Assembly (NCBI GenBank): GCA_907163375.1
Contig: CAJQUW010000514.1
Span: 62,001 to 126,000, forward strand
Reading direction: 5' to 3'
Source of the DNA: Prostheceraeus crozeri
Taxonomy: Eukaryota; Platyhelminthes; Polycladida; Euryleptidae
Length of the DNA stretch: 64,000 bases
Below, in pieces: positions 1-11,296 of the stretch. Each line of letters begins with the position of its first letter. The first letter of the stretch is position 1. The notes below the pieces were generated by a model. That model made no database searches, was not told the origin of the DNA, and saw only the letters and a program-made list of their open reading frames with translations. A program made the translations under genes and the position numbers.

Positions 1-839
1 GTTGATGATAGACACTAACAATCTGATATGTCCAATTGTTCATAGCAATAGCACTGAGCTCCTGTACAGGTTCACCCTTCTTTGATATTCGTTTTGAGGC
101 AGCATTCTTCTCCGACTTGCGCTTCGTACCACTGCTGTTAAGGATTTGATCAATTATGTCGTCCACGTTGGGTGGTTTTGGAATATATAGGATGGATTCC
201 ATATGCATGGAGAGAGAGGCTATTTTATTATCCTTGTGACGACCATAATATAGCCCATTCACTTTGAAAAGGATATCCCAAGTACCTTCTCCGAGCTCGT
301 CGCATGTGATGGATGTTGAATGATCTCCCTCCTTCTTATAGTAAGTACACCAATGTGATACCGGTAGGCAAATGTGATTACCATCCCAAATCTTTCTATA
401 GGGAGTATCCTTGTCATCTCTCGCCTTCCACTCTTGAGCAAGAGGAGTAGGAATGTCCATATTTAATGTCACGTACTCCTCAATAATATCAAGTTGGCGG
501 CGAATGTACGGACTCACGGGGATCAGTATGTAGTCCCCATACTGATTGCGCATTATCTTGACATCTGTGGAAGGGAGCATTCCCGTTTGGAGTACTACGC
601 TATGATCGTCATAACGCAAGACTTGTTTAAATTTACGTTGTAGCGGTGTAGGATTATGTACCTTGGTTGTTTCTTCCACTGGCCTCAGTTGTGGATGATC
701 TGATCGTAGCGAACCTTGTAACGTTTGACCGCCATTTTGTCCTACTAGTGCAGCAGATGGAGTAGATGCCTGAAAATGAAAAAGATTGTATTAAGTTTAC
801 GTTCAAGGGAGGAGAGGGAGGGAAGTAGCGACTTACCAT
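1..839 (-). pseudogene. D: fused late-region gene (235-aa-family protein joined to nuclease-like protein), partial
   Basis: This is the D copy of the right-most minus-strand gene of B (34510-35285). As in B, the ATG (837-839) is followed at once by a donor GTAAGT, and the intron runs 770-836 with acceptor CAG at 770-772. The exon stays open to the window edge. A deletion at 78-82 removes the last three codons of this gene and the first residues of the next gene, the DEDD-nuclease-like protein. The two frames are joined without a shift, so D has a fusion open frame. The fusion lacks the Asp-Cys-Glu motif at the nuclease N-terminus, so activity is doubtful. It is most simply a decay product. 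I am confident of the relationship and not of any function. Confidence 0.65.
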
Positions 840-1002
840 TTTAGTTGGATAATAGAATAGGGAACTAGAGAGAGAAAATGTGCGCCCGTCACTCGTGTGA
901 TTCAACGATGGAATGATTCTCACTGTGGAAGGCTCGCTATTTATATAGAAATGCTTGATTCTCATTGGATGACGATCCTCATTGGACAATAACATCAAGC
1001 TG

Positions 1003-1928
1003 ATTCCAAATCTGGCCTCCGTTTTCCAATCCGATGCTTCGTTTTGAAGCTACAGCCCAAAACGTCCCAAATTCTAACTCTGTCGTTTTTCGCCAATCTC
1101 CCAAAATCTTGAATGGTGTCTCACATCTAAACGAAGACAGATATGAACAAGCCGATTCTTTCAGTGAATTTGTCTCACACTTAGCTTTCAAACGAGCTAT
1201 TGCACGACTTTCTACGATCACTAGAAGCAAAATTGGAAGTTTGGTGCCGAGGGGGGGGAGGTCCATGAAATTTGATGGAACTTGTTGTGGTAAAGGTCCC
1301 AGGTCGAAATGCGACGCTTTGGAAAATTTTCAAAATTTTGTCCATACAAAGTCACTTTTAGGTGAGCTCCGACCTAAAATCTTGTAACAGCTCTAACTTT
1401 TGAATGGCTGGTCCGATTGACTCGCAACAAAAATGTCACCGAGCAGTTTTTTCTCCTCTTTCAAACGAGTATCTATAAGACAAAATCCATCAACTAGAAC
1501 CAAAATTAGAAGATCGCTGTCGGGGGGGGGGGTCAGTGAAATTTGATGAAACAAACTTTGGTCAGGGTCCCAGGTCGAAATGCCACACTTTGGAAAATTT
1601 TCAAAATTTTGTCCATACAAAGCCACTCTGACACTTAGGATTTTTTCAGGTGAGCTCCGACATTCCACCCTCCCAACCTGGCCGGCACACCACGCCAACC
1701 TGGAGAGCGCATCACAAACCACCGCTCGCTACGTCGGCGGGTCAGAGGGGGGGACGTCAGACTCGGAGCAACACGGCGGCTCACCACGACCGACTCGGCT
1801 GACAGGAGGGGGGGGACGTCAGACTCGAAGCAACACGGCGGCTCACCACGACCGACTCGGCTGACAGGAGGGGGGGGACGTCAGCGACGGCGGCCATCTT
1901 GCGCGGTGGAGGAGTTTTACTTACTACT
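1003..1928. repeat. D right TIR with G-run repeats
   Basis: The sequence joins the subterminal region at 'CTGATTCCAAATCTGG' and then shows the family repeat: blocks containing 'CCCAAATTCTAACTCTG', three or more G8-G10 runs followed by ACGTCAG or GTCAG, and a CG-rich distal part (1660-1900). It ends at TTACTACT (1921-1928). Open frames crossing it in both directions are repeat artefacts. Confidence 0.75.
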
Positions 1929-3492
1929 GAGAAAAGTACAAATAAAATCACCAAGGTAGTCTCAAAGAATACTTCAGTTACTTCTGGACACACAGAGGAG
2001 GACCGAAATACGAAATGAACATAGACTCCAAAATAGGCAAAGTGACTGGAGACCTGGGGACACTCAAAATGGGAAAATAAGAGGAAAACACTCTGCCACT
2101 GAAACGATCGCAGTCCAACACATGACGGCAGATGGCGCTGGAAGGTTCTTCTTTGGAACGTGGACATCGACGATTGCCAAGCTCCAGCCATTTCGGGAAA
2201 TGTTCTCTCATCCGGACCCTGAAACACCTCTCAGTGCGCCCTACGTAGCTGTCTTCGCAGTCACATGAAAACTTGTAGATAAGGCAGGCACGACTGAGAG
2301 GTGGTACAGCATCCTTCAGAGAGCGGACAGGAACCTGACGAGTGGAAAACACCAAAACTGGCTCACACGCAGAAAAAACACTGAGTGCAGGACACAACAC
2401 GTCGTCGAATAGTTCGACTCACATTATTACCCCGAAAAGGAACTCTAAGAAATATCTGCTCACAGGCAGGTCCAAGAATAGGCTCAACAAAACGATTACC
2501 ACAATATCAATCAATGAATGACATAGGATAGCCATTTCTCAGAAGAGTTTGCCTTAAAAAATCACACTCAGCATCCAATTCAGATGCAGAACACAAACGA
2601 CGAGCTCTATCGAACAATGATCTTATTAAATTTATTTTATATACACGTGGTACAAAGCTTGAATAATGTAAGTGCAGTCCCGTCCAAGAGAACTTACGGA
2701 AAATGGAAAAAATTACGCTGTCATCCCTGGAACGAGTTACAATAACGTCCAATATCCAACTACCTCCAAAGGTAGTTTGGAGTCATACTTAAACTCATAA
2801 GTGAAATTCAAGCTATGATGAGCAGCATTTAGTGAACTAAGAAGCAGAAGAGCATCAGACCTTGAATTTACAATAGCAAAAGTGTCATCTACGTATCTCA
2901 CGTAGTAAGAAGTCAGAGATTTTATAGATGGTGAAAGAACATTAGTCTCTAGAAAACCAAGAAAAATGTTACTGAGAATGGGTCCAAGTGGGCTACCCAT
3001 GGCAACACCATCCGTTTGGCGATACAACTTGACTTGCGCCGTTAAAGGAGAACTGCACATTTTCGGAACACAAAAGGATGAACTCGCAAAGTTGGTCGAT
3101 GGGCACTGGCAATGGAATGTGATAATCCAGGACAATACGGCCAATCATGTCGACTGTGTCCCGTAGAGGAACATTCGTGAAGAGGGAAGTGATGTCAAAA
3201 GACGTGAAAGCAGAATTCGTTGATACCTGATGATCCTTCAGACTTGTCACGAACTCAAGAGAATCCTTGATACAAAATTCTGAGACACAATCAGCAATGG
3301 GCTCCAGAATACGGCACAACCATTTGGCAAGATTCACAGTGGGAGTGTTGACCATAGATAAAATCGGTCTCAGCGGCACGTCCTGCTTATGGATCTTGGG
3401 TAGACCATAAAGTCTTGGGATGTGAGAGCCAGTGAACTTCAATTTCTTCACTGTTGAGTCATCAATGATATTGGCCTTCCTCAGAGCACGTA
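1929..3492 (-). pseudogene. Penelope-like retroelement, C-terminal half (RT + GIY-YIG endonuclease)
   Basis: The minus strand encodes, in shifting frames, the reverse transcriptase and endonuclease of a Penelope-like element. Motifs in order are PRLYGLPKIHK with PLRPILS (about 3370-3440), FTNVPL (about 3165), DGVAMGSPLGPILSNIF (about 2955-3010), the catalytic YVRYVDDTF (about 2880-2910), a thumb-like segment (2507-2752), and a GIY-YIG nuclease with YKFSCDCEDSYVGRT and RMREH (about 2190-2280). At least three frame changes (near 3000, 2750 and 2450) make it a pseudogene. Its 5' end stops exactly at the duplication flanking Polinton A (3487-3492), and the missing N-terminal half is at 13149-13884. 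The 3' end abuts Polinton D. The family identity is secure from these motifs. Confidence 0.85.
3487..3492. other. Target-site duplication of A, left copy (CACGTA)
   Basis: Six bases just outside the AG terminus of A. They pair with TACGTA at 13149-13154. Removing A plus one copy joins the two PLE halves in one reading frame. Confidence 0.8.
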
Positions 3493-5067
3493 AGTAGTAA
3501 TAAAACGGCGAACACTCGACCGGCGCGCCCCCCCCCTCTGGAACGGCAGAGTGTCGTGGTCGGCCGCCGTGGTGCTTCGGGTCTGACTCCCCCCCCCTCT
3601 GGAACGACAGAGGTTGTGGTCTGTCGTGGTGTGCCGGCCAGGTTGGTCCACGTTCACAAAATGTTCGCTGACTCCCCCCCTCTGGAACGACAGAGTGTCG
3701 TGGTGGACTTGGGCGACCGCCAGGATTTGTCTTGAGGCTATAGTGTGTGATGGTTTTCGTGCAATCTGCTGAATGTTGGGTTGTAAAATGGGCTGTTTCG
3801 AGTGGAAGGAGTGCTCGGATGTGAAAACGGAGGCCAGATTCGGATTCAGCGTGAAATTCTGCATCGGTATGGTGAATTTGAACGCAATCGGAGAGAAAAA
3901 TTTTCGCTGACGTCCCCAACCTCTGGAGAGCTAGCTTCGATTTTGGCTTCCAGTGGACGGATTTAGTCATGCAATAGCTCGTTTGAAAGCTAAGAGTGAG
4001 ACAAGTTCACTGAAAGAAACGGCTTGTTCATATCTGTCTTCGTTTAGATGTGAGACGCCATTTAAGATTTTGGGACATTGGCGAAAAACGACAGAGTTAG
4101 AATTTGGGACGTTTTGGGCTGTAGCTTCAAAACGAGGCATCGGATTGGAAAACGGATTTCAGATTTGGAATCAGCGTGAAATTCTCTATCTGTATGGTGA
4201 GTTTCAAGTCAATCGGAGAGAAAAAATTTTCAACATTTTTCGAAAAAACGACAGAGTTAAAATTTGGGACGTTTTGGTCTGTAGCGCCCAAACGAAGCAT
4301 CGGATGAGAAAACGGAGGCCAGATTCGGATTCAGCGTGAAATTCTGCATCGGTATGGTGAATTTGAACGCAATGGGAGAGAAAAATTTTTGATGACGCCC
4401 CCCCCCTCTGGACAGCTAGCTTCGATCTTGGCTTCCAATCGGCTTCTTCCTATCTGTCTTCGTTTAGATGTGAGACGCCATTTAAGATTTTGGGACATTG
4501 GCGAAAAACGACAGTTAGAATTTGGGACGTTTTGGGCTGTAGCTTCAAAACGAAGCATCGGATTGGAAAACGGATTTCAGATTTGGAATCAGCGTGAAAT
4601 TCTCTATCTGTATGGTGAGTTTCAAGTCAATCGGAGTGAAAAAATTTTCAACATTTTTCGAAAAAACGACAGAGTTAGAATTTGGGACGTTTTGGTGTGT
4701 AGCGCCAAAACGAACCATCGGATGAGAAAACGGAGGCCAGATTCGGATTCAGCATGAAATTCTGCATCGGTATGGTGAATTTGAACGCCATCGGAGAGAA
4801 AAAATTTTCGCTGACGTCCCCCCCCCTCTGGACAGCTCGCTTCGATCTTGGCTTCTAGTGGACGGATTTTGTCGTGCCATAGCTCGTTTGAAAGCTAAGA
4901 GTGAGACAAATTCACTGAAAGAATCGGCTTGTTCATATATGTCCTCGTTTAGATGTGAGACGCCATTTAAGATTTTGGGACATTGGCGAAAAACGACAGA
5001 GTTAGAATTTGGGACGTTTTGGGCTGTAGCGTCAAAACGAAGCATCAGATTGGAAAACGGATTTCAG
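3493..5067. repeat. A left TIR
   Basis: This is near identical, as an inverted copy, to the sequence running inward from 13148. It holds the distal CG-rich block with CCCCCCC runs (3525-3720), a unique-looking 150-bp link, and then about three copies of the family repeat with 'GGGACGTTTTGG' and 'GACAGAGTTAGAATTTGG'. The similarity breaks off at about 5067, inside a repeat unit ('GGATTTCAGAACGG'). Confidence 0.8.
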
Positions 5068-5169
5068 AACGGAACGCGTTTGTCAAGCTTGATTCTATCA
5101 TGTCAGGACTACACACATTTGATTTACAAAACATGCTTTGAATACTCATACGATGAAGTTCTTTCTTTC

Positions 5170-6540
5170 ATTTATTTCTAACGTACACACTGTTGAAACT
5201 TTATTTTTCAACTTGTAAACTGTTGAAACTTTATTTTGTTTCAAATATATAAACAGCTAAAACTTTATTTCTAACATACACACTGTTGAAACTTTATTTT
5301 TAACTTGTAAACGGCTGAAACTTTATTTCTAGCACACAAAGCGCTTAAACTTTATTTCCATCATACACACTATTGAAACTTTATTTTAATCTGTAAACTG
5401 TTGAAACGATATTTTTATTTACAACTAGTAGAATGCTGAGTCTAACTTGCAAACTAGTAAATCCTACGATCGTACTTTACAAACAGATAAAACTTTATTT
5501 CTAACGTAGACACTGTTGAAACTTTATTTTTAACTTGTAAACGGTTGAAACTTTATTTCTAACGTACACACTATTGAAACTTTATTTTTAATTTGTAAAC
5601 TGGTGAAACTTCATTTTATTTCTAACATACTAGCTGATAAAACTTTATTCTTAACTTGTAAACTGGTGAAGCTTCATTTTATTTCTAACATACAAACAGA
5701 TAAAACTTTATTCTTAACATACACACTATTGAAACATTAGTTTTAACTTGCAAACTATTGAAACTTTATTTTTAACTTGTTAACGGTTGAAACTTTGTTT
5801 TATGTCTAACATACAAACAGATAAAACTTTATTATTAACTTGTAAACTGATGAAACTTCATTTTATTTCTAACATAGAAACAGATAGAACTTTATTCTTA
5901 ACATACGCACTATTGAAACATTAGTTTTAACTTGCAAACTATTGAAACTTTATTTTTAACTTGTAAACGGTTGAAACTTTGTTTTAATTCTAACATACAA
6001 ACAGATAAAACTTTATTCTTAACATACACACTATTGAAACTTTATTTCTAACGTACACACTATTGAAACTTTATTTTTTAACTTGTAAACTGGTGAAACT
6101 TTATTTCATTTCTAACATACAAGCAGATAAAATTTATTCTTAACTTGTAAACCGGCGAAACTTCATTTTATTTCTAACATATAAACAGATAGAACTTTAT
6201 TCTTAACATATACACTATTGAAACTTCATTTTTAACTTGTAAACGGTTGAAACTTTATTTTATTTTTAACATACAAACAGCTAAAACTTTATTTCTAACG
6301 TATACACTGTTGAAACTTTATTTTTAACTTGTAAACTCTTGAAACTTTATTTTATTTCTAACATACAAGCTGATAAAATTTATTCTTAACATACGCACTA
6401 TTGAAACATTAGTTTTAACTTGTAAACTATTGAAACTTTATTTTTAACTTGTTAACGGTTGAAACTATATCTTTCATTTACAAATTATAGAACGCTTAGT
6501 CTAACTTGCAAACTAGTAAATCTTATTCGTCATCAAATCT
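5170..6540. repeat. Tandem-repeat block of 29-34-bp units
   Basis: About 1.4 kb of imperfect units such as 'AACTTGTAAACGGTTGAAAC' continuing with TTTATTTCT. Units alternate between a 'TTGTAAAC' form and a 'GTACACAC' form. Some carry an extra TTTTA, giving 34 bp instead of 29. There are roughly 45 units. No gene is seen in it. It sits just inside the left TIR of A and has no counterpart in B. Confidence 0.85.
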
Positions 6541-6684
6541 AACTGTTTAAATCCTCATCATGGAAATCAATGTTCCACAGTCCTTTGAAAAAGATATGAT
6601 CGACCTTCATCCAACCCATCCGTCGCATGATAACAACAACTCTTCGCATAATAACATTTATTGAATAACTATAACAAGCATGCA

Positions 6685-7215
6685 TTATAAATCAATGGTT
6701 TGAAACAGATAAAATAGATACAGCTGGTAACTGTCATATAGCGAGCAATGATGACCATACAGGACTTTGGCAGTGTTGAGGTAAGGAGGAAAGAAGCATT
6801 GGTTATGAACGTAGCTACTACAACGAACAGACAAAATAGGAACAGACAAATCCTTAAAACGTTTCGTGACTTCATGATAGTGTTGATTCACTCTACTATC
6901 CCAAGGTGGGAGCAAAATGTCATCAATGATTAGATTGGGAAATACTTTCCTCTCCTTACCAGGATTATTACAAAAGATGCGTATAACATTGAAAGCAGCT
7001 AACCATCGTTTAAAGTCAATAAGAAGAGCACTCTCACAAGAAAAGCCATAGTCTTGCAAATATTTCAGATTAAGTCCATGAATGTGTTTTCTCGCCCATT
7101 GATCAACATTGGGATCGCAGTTGGCATGTTGATGATAGACACTAACAATCTGATATGTCCAATTGTTCATAGCAATAGCACTGAGCTCCTGTACAGGTTC
7201 ACCCTCACAATCCAT
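6685..7215 (-). CDS. DEDD-nuclease-like protein, A copy
   Basis: A 176-residue frame starting MDCEGEPVQELSAIAMNNW. It has an early Asp-Cys-Glu, then HIHGLNLKYL, a GKERKVFPN segment, DDILLPPW and a YVHNQ close to the C-terminus. The spacing suggests a DEDD-type 3'-5' exonuclease fold, but I rely on motif shape only and no activity is shown. The B copy (33767-34297) differs at a handful of residues. The gene is open here although its host element is gutted. Directly upstream of the ATG on the coding strand is a TTTTAG that could be a splice acceptor, so an upstream exon is possible. The small zinc-finger-like frame lies upstream. Confidence 0.6.
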   Translation of the reverse strand: MDCEGEPVQELSAIAMNNWTYQIVSVYHQHANCDPNVDQWARKHIHGLNLKYLQDYGFSCESALLIDFKRWLAAFNVIRIFCNNPGKERKVFPNLIIDDILLPPWDSRVNQHYHEVTKRFKDLSVPILSVRCSSYVHNQCFFPPYLNTAKVLYGHHCSLYDSYQLYLFYLFQTIDL

Positions 7216-7267
7216 AAAAATGATGATAGAAGCCTAAAACGGAAATTTACACATCTAAGGAAACGTT

Positions 7268-7516
7268 CTATAACATATTACAAAATGAAGAATTACATCG
7301 ATGCTCTTCACGACAAAATACACAAATGATATGATGGCAACGAAGAAGTAAAATGTATCTAATAAGACCACGTCTACGACACTCAAAGCACATAAGCGAA
7401 TTGTCATAGGGTAGAGTTAGGAAAGGACTAGTAATTCTCCTTCTTTGATTTGCGTTTTGATGCAGCATTCTTCTCCGACTTGCGCTTCGTACCACTGCTG
7501 TTAAGGATTTGATCAA
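7268..7516 (-). CDS. Small Cys/His-rich (RING-like) frame, A copy
   Basis: A frame of up to 82 codons with CFEC, then CHHIICVFC and a further Cys pair, a pattern like half of a RING/C3HC4 finger. The likely start is an internal Met about 17 codons in. It overlaps the 3' end of the truncated 235-aa-family gene in another frame. The same frame is present in B (34350-34598). Conservation between two closely similar copies is weak evidence for coding. Confidence 0.35.
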   Translation of the reverse strand: MIKSLTAVVRSASRRRMLHQNANQRRRITSPFLTLPYDNSLMCFECRRRGLIRYILLLRCHHIICVFCREEHRCNSSFCNML

Positions 7517-7759
7517 TTATGTCGTCCACATTGGGGGGTTGGCAAGGTGAAGATTGCATTTCAAAATTTCTAGAATTTCTCGATTAAGCTGCTAAATTTC
7601 AACAGAGAGAGAGAGAAAATGTGCGTCCGTCACTCGTGTGATTCAACGATGGAATGATTCTCACTGTGGAAGGTTCGCTATTTATATAGAAATGCTTGAT
7701 TCTCATTGGATGATGATCCTCATTCGACAATAACATCAAGCTGATTCCAAATCTGGCAC

Positions 7760-9080
7760 GCTAACGAGTGTGACTGCAGAAACATTTCTTCAACGTTCGC
7801 TACGTTTCACAACAACCTGTCAAAGATTTCTTACAAACTTATTTCAACATTTGCATTTAAATGAACATGTGCTTCACATATTCTACACGAACGGTTAACG
7901 CATGTAATATAAAACCCTAAATCCAACCGTAGAGGAGCCTAGCCTTGGATTATGAACTTTACAATCCATGCGATTCAATGTCATGGAACTAGCTCTCATA
8001 CACTCAACGTGTGTGACAACATCTGGTATTATAAAACATTCAACGCTGACTATAAGACCTTGTATGAAACAATCTACACACCGCAGTAAAACTTTCTAGC
8101 GCTGTGGTGAACACTGTTTTCATATAACATTCTAAACTCGCAGTCTTACTTCAGTAGAAAACTGCTTTTACTAAACCTGATGAAGCTAATCTAACAGTCA
8201 TGAAGTTTGAATTCCTAATAGGGAAACATTTGACAACTGTCTCCAATAAAACTTTCTAACACTGTGAAAGTAAGTTACAAGACGATCTACACCGTGCAGT
8301 AAAACCTTCAAAAACTTTCTAGTGCTGTGATCAGTTCGGTCAGTCATACAACGTCAATGATCAAACTTTATTTTCACAAACGTGCGTCGCGGTAAATTAT
8401 TTGACTACACTAACGCTTACATTTCATGACATGTGTGTTTCATAAAACGTCATGATCAAACTTTTCTAACTATACATCAACCTGTGTTGCAGTAAAACTT
8501 TTACAAACCATGATACACTTTCTAACGACACTCACGAATACAACTTCGATGATCAGGCTTTACTTTCTCAAACGGGTGTCACAGTAAAATTATTTGACTA
8601 CACTAACTTTGCAAACCATGATACAGTTTCTGACTAGACTTACAAATAAAACGTTGATGATCAAATGAAACGTTGATGATCAAACTTTTCTAACTATACA
8701 TCAACCTGTGTTGCAGTAAAACTTTTACAAACCATGATACACTTTCTAACGACACTCATGAATACAACTTCGATGATCAGACTTTACTTTCTCAAACGGG
8801 TGTCACAGTAAAATTATTTGACTACACTAACTTTGCAAGCCATGATACAGTTTCTGACTAGACTTACAAATAAAACGTTGATGATCAAACTTTCTAACTA
8901 TACATCAACCTGTGTTGCAGTAAAACTTTTGTACAACATGATAAAGTTTCTGACTACACTAACTTTGCTTTTACAAACCATGATACAGTTTCTGACTAGA
9001 CTTACGAATACAACGTTGATGATCAAACTTTTCTACCTATACATCAACCTGTGCTGCAGTAAAACCTTTGTACGACACTG
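7760..9080. repeat. Second tandem-repeat block, about 190-bp units
   Basis: A looser repeat array. From about 8450 a unit of roughly 190 bp recurs, with 'CATCAACCTGTGTTGCAGTA', 'ACCATGATACA' and 'TTGATGATCAAAC'. Units at 8450-8690, 8690-8885 and 8885-9060 are the clearest. Upstream (7760-8450) only short pieces recur. No gene is supported. Confidence 0.7.
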
Positions 9081-9245
9081 ACAAGAGCTTGTTCACTAGC
9101 AAAGAGAGAAGTCTGTGATGTGTTGCGTGTGGCACATGAATGTCCTCCCTTCATTCCATTCATCATTTTTCTTCCCCTCTGCATTCCATATCCGTAGATA
9201 TGTGGCGGACTTGGGACCGCTTTAGCTGCATTAGAAGGTTGGCCC

Positions 9246-10532
9246 TTAAGAGAGCCCATGGGTCGTTCTCGGGATGATTGAAGGAATATGGGACTCAACT
9301 TGCCGCTTCGCCACCGGCTCGTTGACGGAAGCAGGTGGGCGCTTCTCATTGATATCTGTAAAGAAAGAAGTTGTTAGTTATCATCTTGAACCATAAGTTA
9401 CTTGTTTTAACTTAAAGATCTTCTCCGGACGTGGTTCGAACAGGAATCCTGTGATTGCTTCCTTATGGTCGAATGTAAAATGAAGGCATTCGATACCTTT
9501 TTTAGCCCTGCTGTAACACATTTCGTCTTTGCCACGTTCACAGAGGAGCGGTCTTGCGGGCACACCTCCTTTCTTATCTAGGGGAATGTGGAGGCGACTT
9601 GATCGTCGAGTACTGCTACTCATCACTTGTTGGTGCAGCTCCTGATTAGTCGCCACCACCTTCCCCAACTGCTTTCGCAGCCCTTCCAACTCCTCCCTCA
9701 TCTTTCTCAACTCCTTCTCCTGACTCTCTCTCTCGATCAGGAGCTGTTCTTCTCTAGCCTTACTAGCGAGATGCGAGAACCTCTCGCGATCGAGCTGTCC
9801 TTCTTTCTCAAAAAGACTAGCTTGAGTCTTCTTGAGCTCCTGAGTGACTCGCGAGAGGTTCTCGGAACTCGCTTTATAGAAGAAACAGTCGCTCTTCCAC
9901 ACTTCCAACTCATTCTTCAGCTTGTCATAGTTATCGACCAGTGGTGGGCGCATAATGAAGTTGCGACATTGAGCCGCAATCCCACCACTGCTCGACGACT
10001 TAGCCGGCTGCACCTCGCTATCGAGGTCGACTTCCCTCACCGCCTCTACCTCGCTATCGAGGTAGACACTCTCGACTAGGTGAGCCTTCGCCGAGCCTTT
10101 TTCCTCCTCCTCCTCTTCCTCACTGTCGCTGCTACTAGTAGCCGACTCATTGCTAGAGGAGGATTTACTCGACTTCGGAGAAGGCTCAATCGGGGTGGGT
10201 GAGAGAGCCTTTGCTGGCACACTAGATGAGGGAGGCTCTGCTGACGCGATAGACTCGACAGCGCACTGAGTCTCCAGAGCTTTTAACTCTGAGCTGAAGG
10301 GACTTTGCTTCGTCTCCTCAGTCAGCTCTGGTTGACTGCAACTGCTATGCTTCGGATGCCACTCCGGTAACGTCTCGACAAGGCGAGATGTATTATGGCT
10401 TCTGCAAAAGTATCGAATGCCCCCTAGCATTCGCTTATTCACACAAGAGTGTTTCTTAAATGCATCACTGCGAAAGATTTTTCTGCAAACGCAGAGCTTG
10501 AAAGCCGTCTTGGCATTATTGTAGTTAACCAT
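9246..10532 (-). CDS. Left-end gene of the family: Cys/His N-terminus plus coiled coil (A copy, intact)
   Basis: The protein starts MVNYNNAKTAF, followed by CVCRKIF...FKKH, a probable small zinc-binding unit. Then come a Ser/Glu-rich low-complexity region, a long coiled coil (about residues 215-320) and a C-terminal domain with IECLHFTFDH. A short intron is inferred at 9356-9391: donor TATG/GT, acceptor TTACAG. With it the frame ends at 9246, as in the B homologue, which also splices after TATG. A leader intron is inferred from 11638 to 10536, acceptor TTCAG just before the ATG. The B homologue (15985-17292) has two frame breaks, so A holds the better copy. Function is unknown; it could be a DNA-binding or structural protein. 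The intron is very short at 36 bp; a 46-bp alternative using GTAACT would give a different C-terminus. Confidence 0.6.
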
Positions 10533-10539
10533 TTTCTGA

Positions 10540-11296
10540 AGTGAAAAGGGGAAAACAATGATTATAAGTCCGTAAACGTTTGATAGCAAACGATTGATTC
10601 CTAGTTTATAAAATCGGAAAACAATGATTTTTACGCTTAGTGAGGAATGATAGATTTGAGTGTAGTGAGTGGCACTCGATTCCGTCGACAGCCCGAAGGC
10701 CTTGTACTGATCACTAGGGAAGTGAGAGATCTTCCCCGATACCCGCTATTTACAGCTGAAGACATCATTGTCACTGCCCCGAAGTGGTAACAACAACGCC
10801 GAGTCAAAGGTAGTGAACAGTAGCTGGGATCTAATCCCTCAAAGCTGCCTTAGACTTAGTTAAATTTGAAATCTGATAGCAGATTTGAACTCAGCATACT
10901 TGAAAACCTTGAGGAAACATCCCAAGTTATTGCTTTGATCAGCTTGATAGCAAGCCGTAGAGAGCTTGATTCACCAGCGTTTTGCAATGGAGATGTTTAG
11001 AGGCCACCCATGACAAGATAGCTAAGACTCAACCGATTGGCGTTCAAAGTGCTACGTTGAGAACTGTGTCAAATGCCTAACATGAGACATGAGTTGTCCC
11101 AGCGGTTACGGTCTAAACTATGACACACTCCCTTGCCACACTTATCACTACGGCATCGTCCGCCGTCCCGAAGGAACACCCTGTCAGTGGAATATTACAG
11201 CAAAACTCTCCGTGTCTTGCTCGCTTTCAGTAAAAAGCCGCTTATACCATGAGACGACTGGCTCAGACATCATTAAAAATGCTTTCATTGACTTCA
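10540..11296. other. Leader intron region of A, no gene seen
   Basis: This 750-bp stretch lies inside the inferred leader intron of the left-end gene. It is not similar to the matching intron of B beyond 11297. I see short open frames only and no repeat or RNA gene. Confidence 0.4.

Larger units (their letters stand above)
1..1928. mobile_element. Polinton 'D', right end only
   Basis: This is the right end of a Polinton of the same family as A and B; the rest lies before the window. Bases 1-1002 match the right subterminal region of B (about 34210-35450) closely and in the same orientation. Bases 1003-1928 are the TIR with its G-run repeats. The element ends in TTACTACT at 1928, the reverse complement of the AGTAGTAA start seen in A and B. 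The next six bases are GAGAAA (1929-1934), but the partner duplication is outside the window. Compared with B, about 230 bp are missing at position 78-82. Confidence 0.8.
6556..7755. mobile_element. Polinton right-end fragment inside A
   Basis: This segment matches B 33640-35450 in the same orientation. It contains the nuclease-like gene, the small zinc-finger-like frame and a truncated start region of the 235-aa-family gene. About 600 bp are missing at 7543-7605. It ends at 'CTGATTCCAAATCTGG', the same junction to the TIR as in D. A as a whole is inverted relative to B, judged from its left-end gene. This fragment is not inverted, so it was moved or flipped after insertion or came from another copy. 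Confidence 0.75.

Noticed and set aside
3953-5181. Long open frames of about 95-130 codons with IARLKAKSETNSLKESACSY and similar, many times over and on both strands
   Set aside because: They lie in the G-run TIR repeats of A, B and D and recur with every repeat unit in both directions. No start context or conservation as protein; they are repeat shadows.
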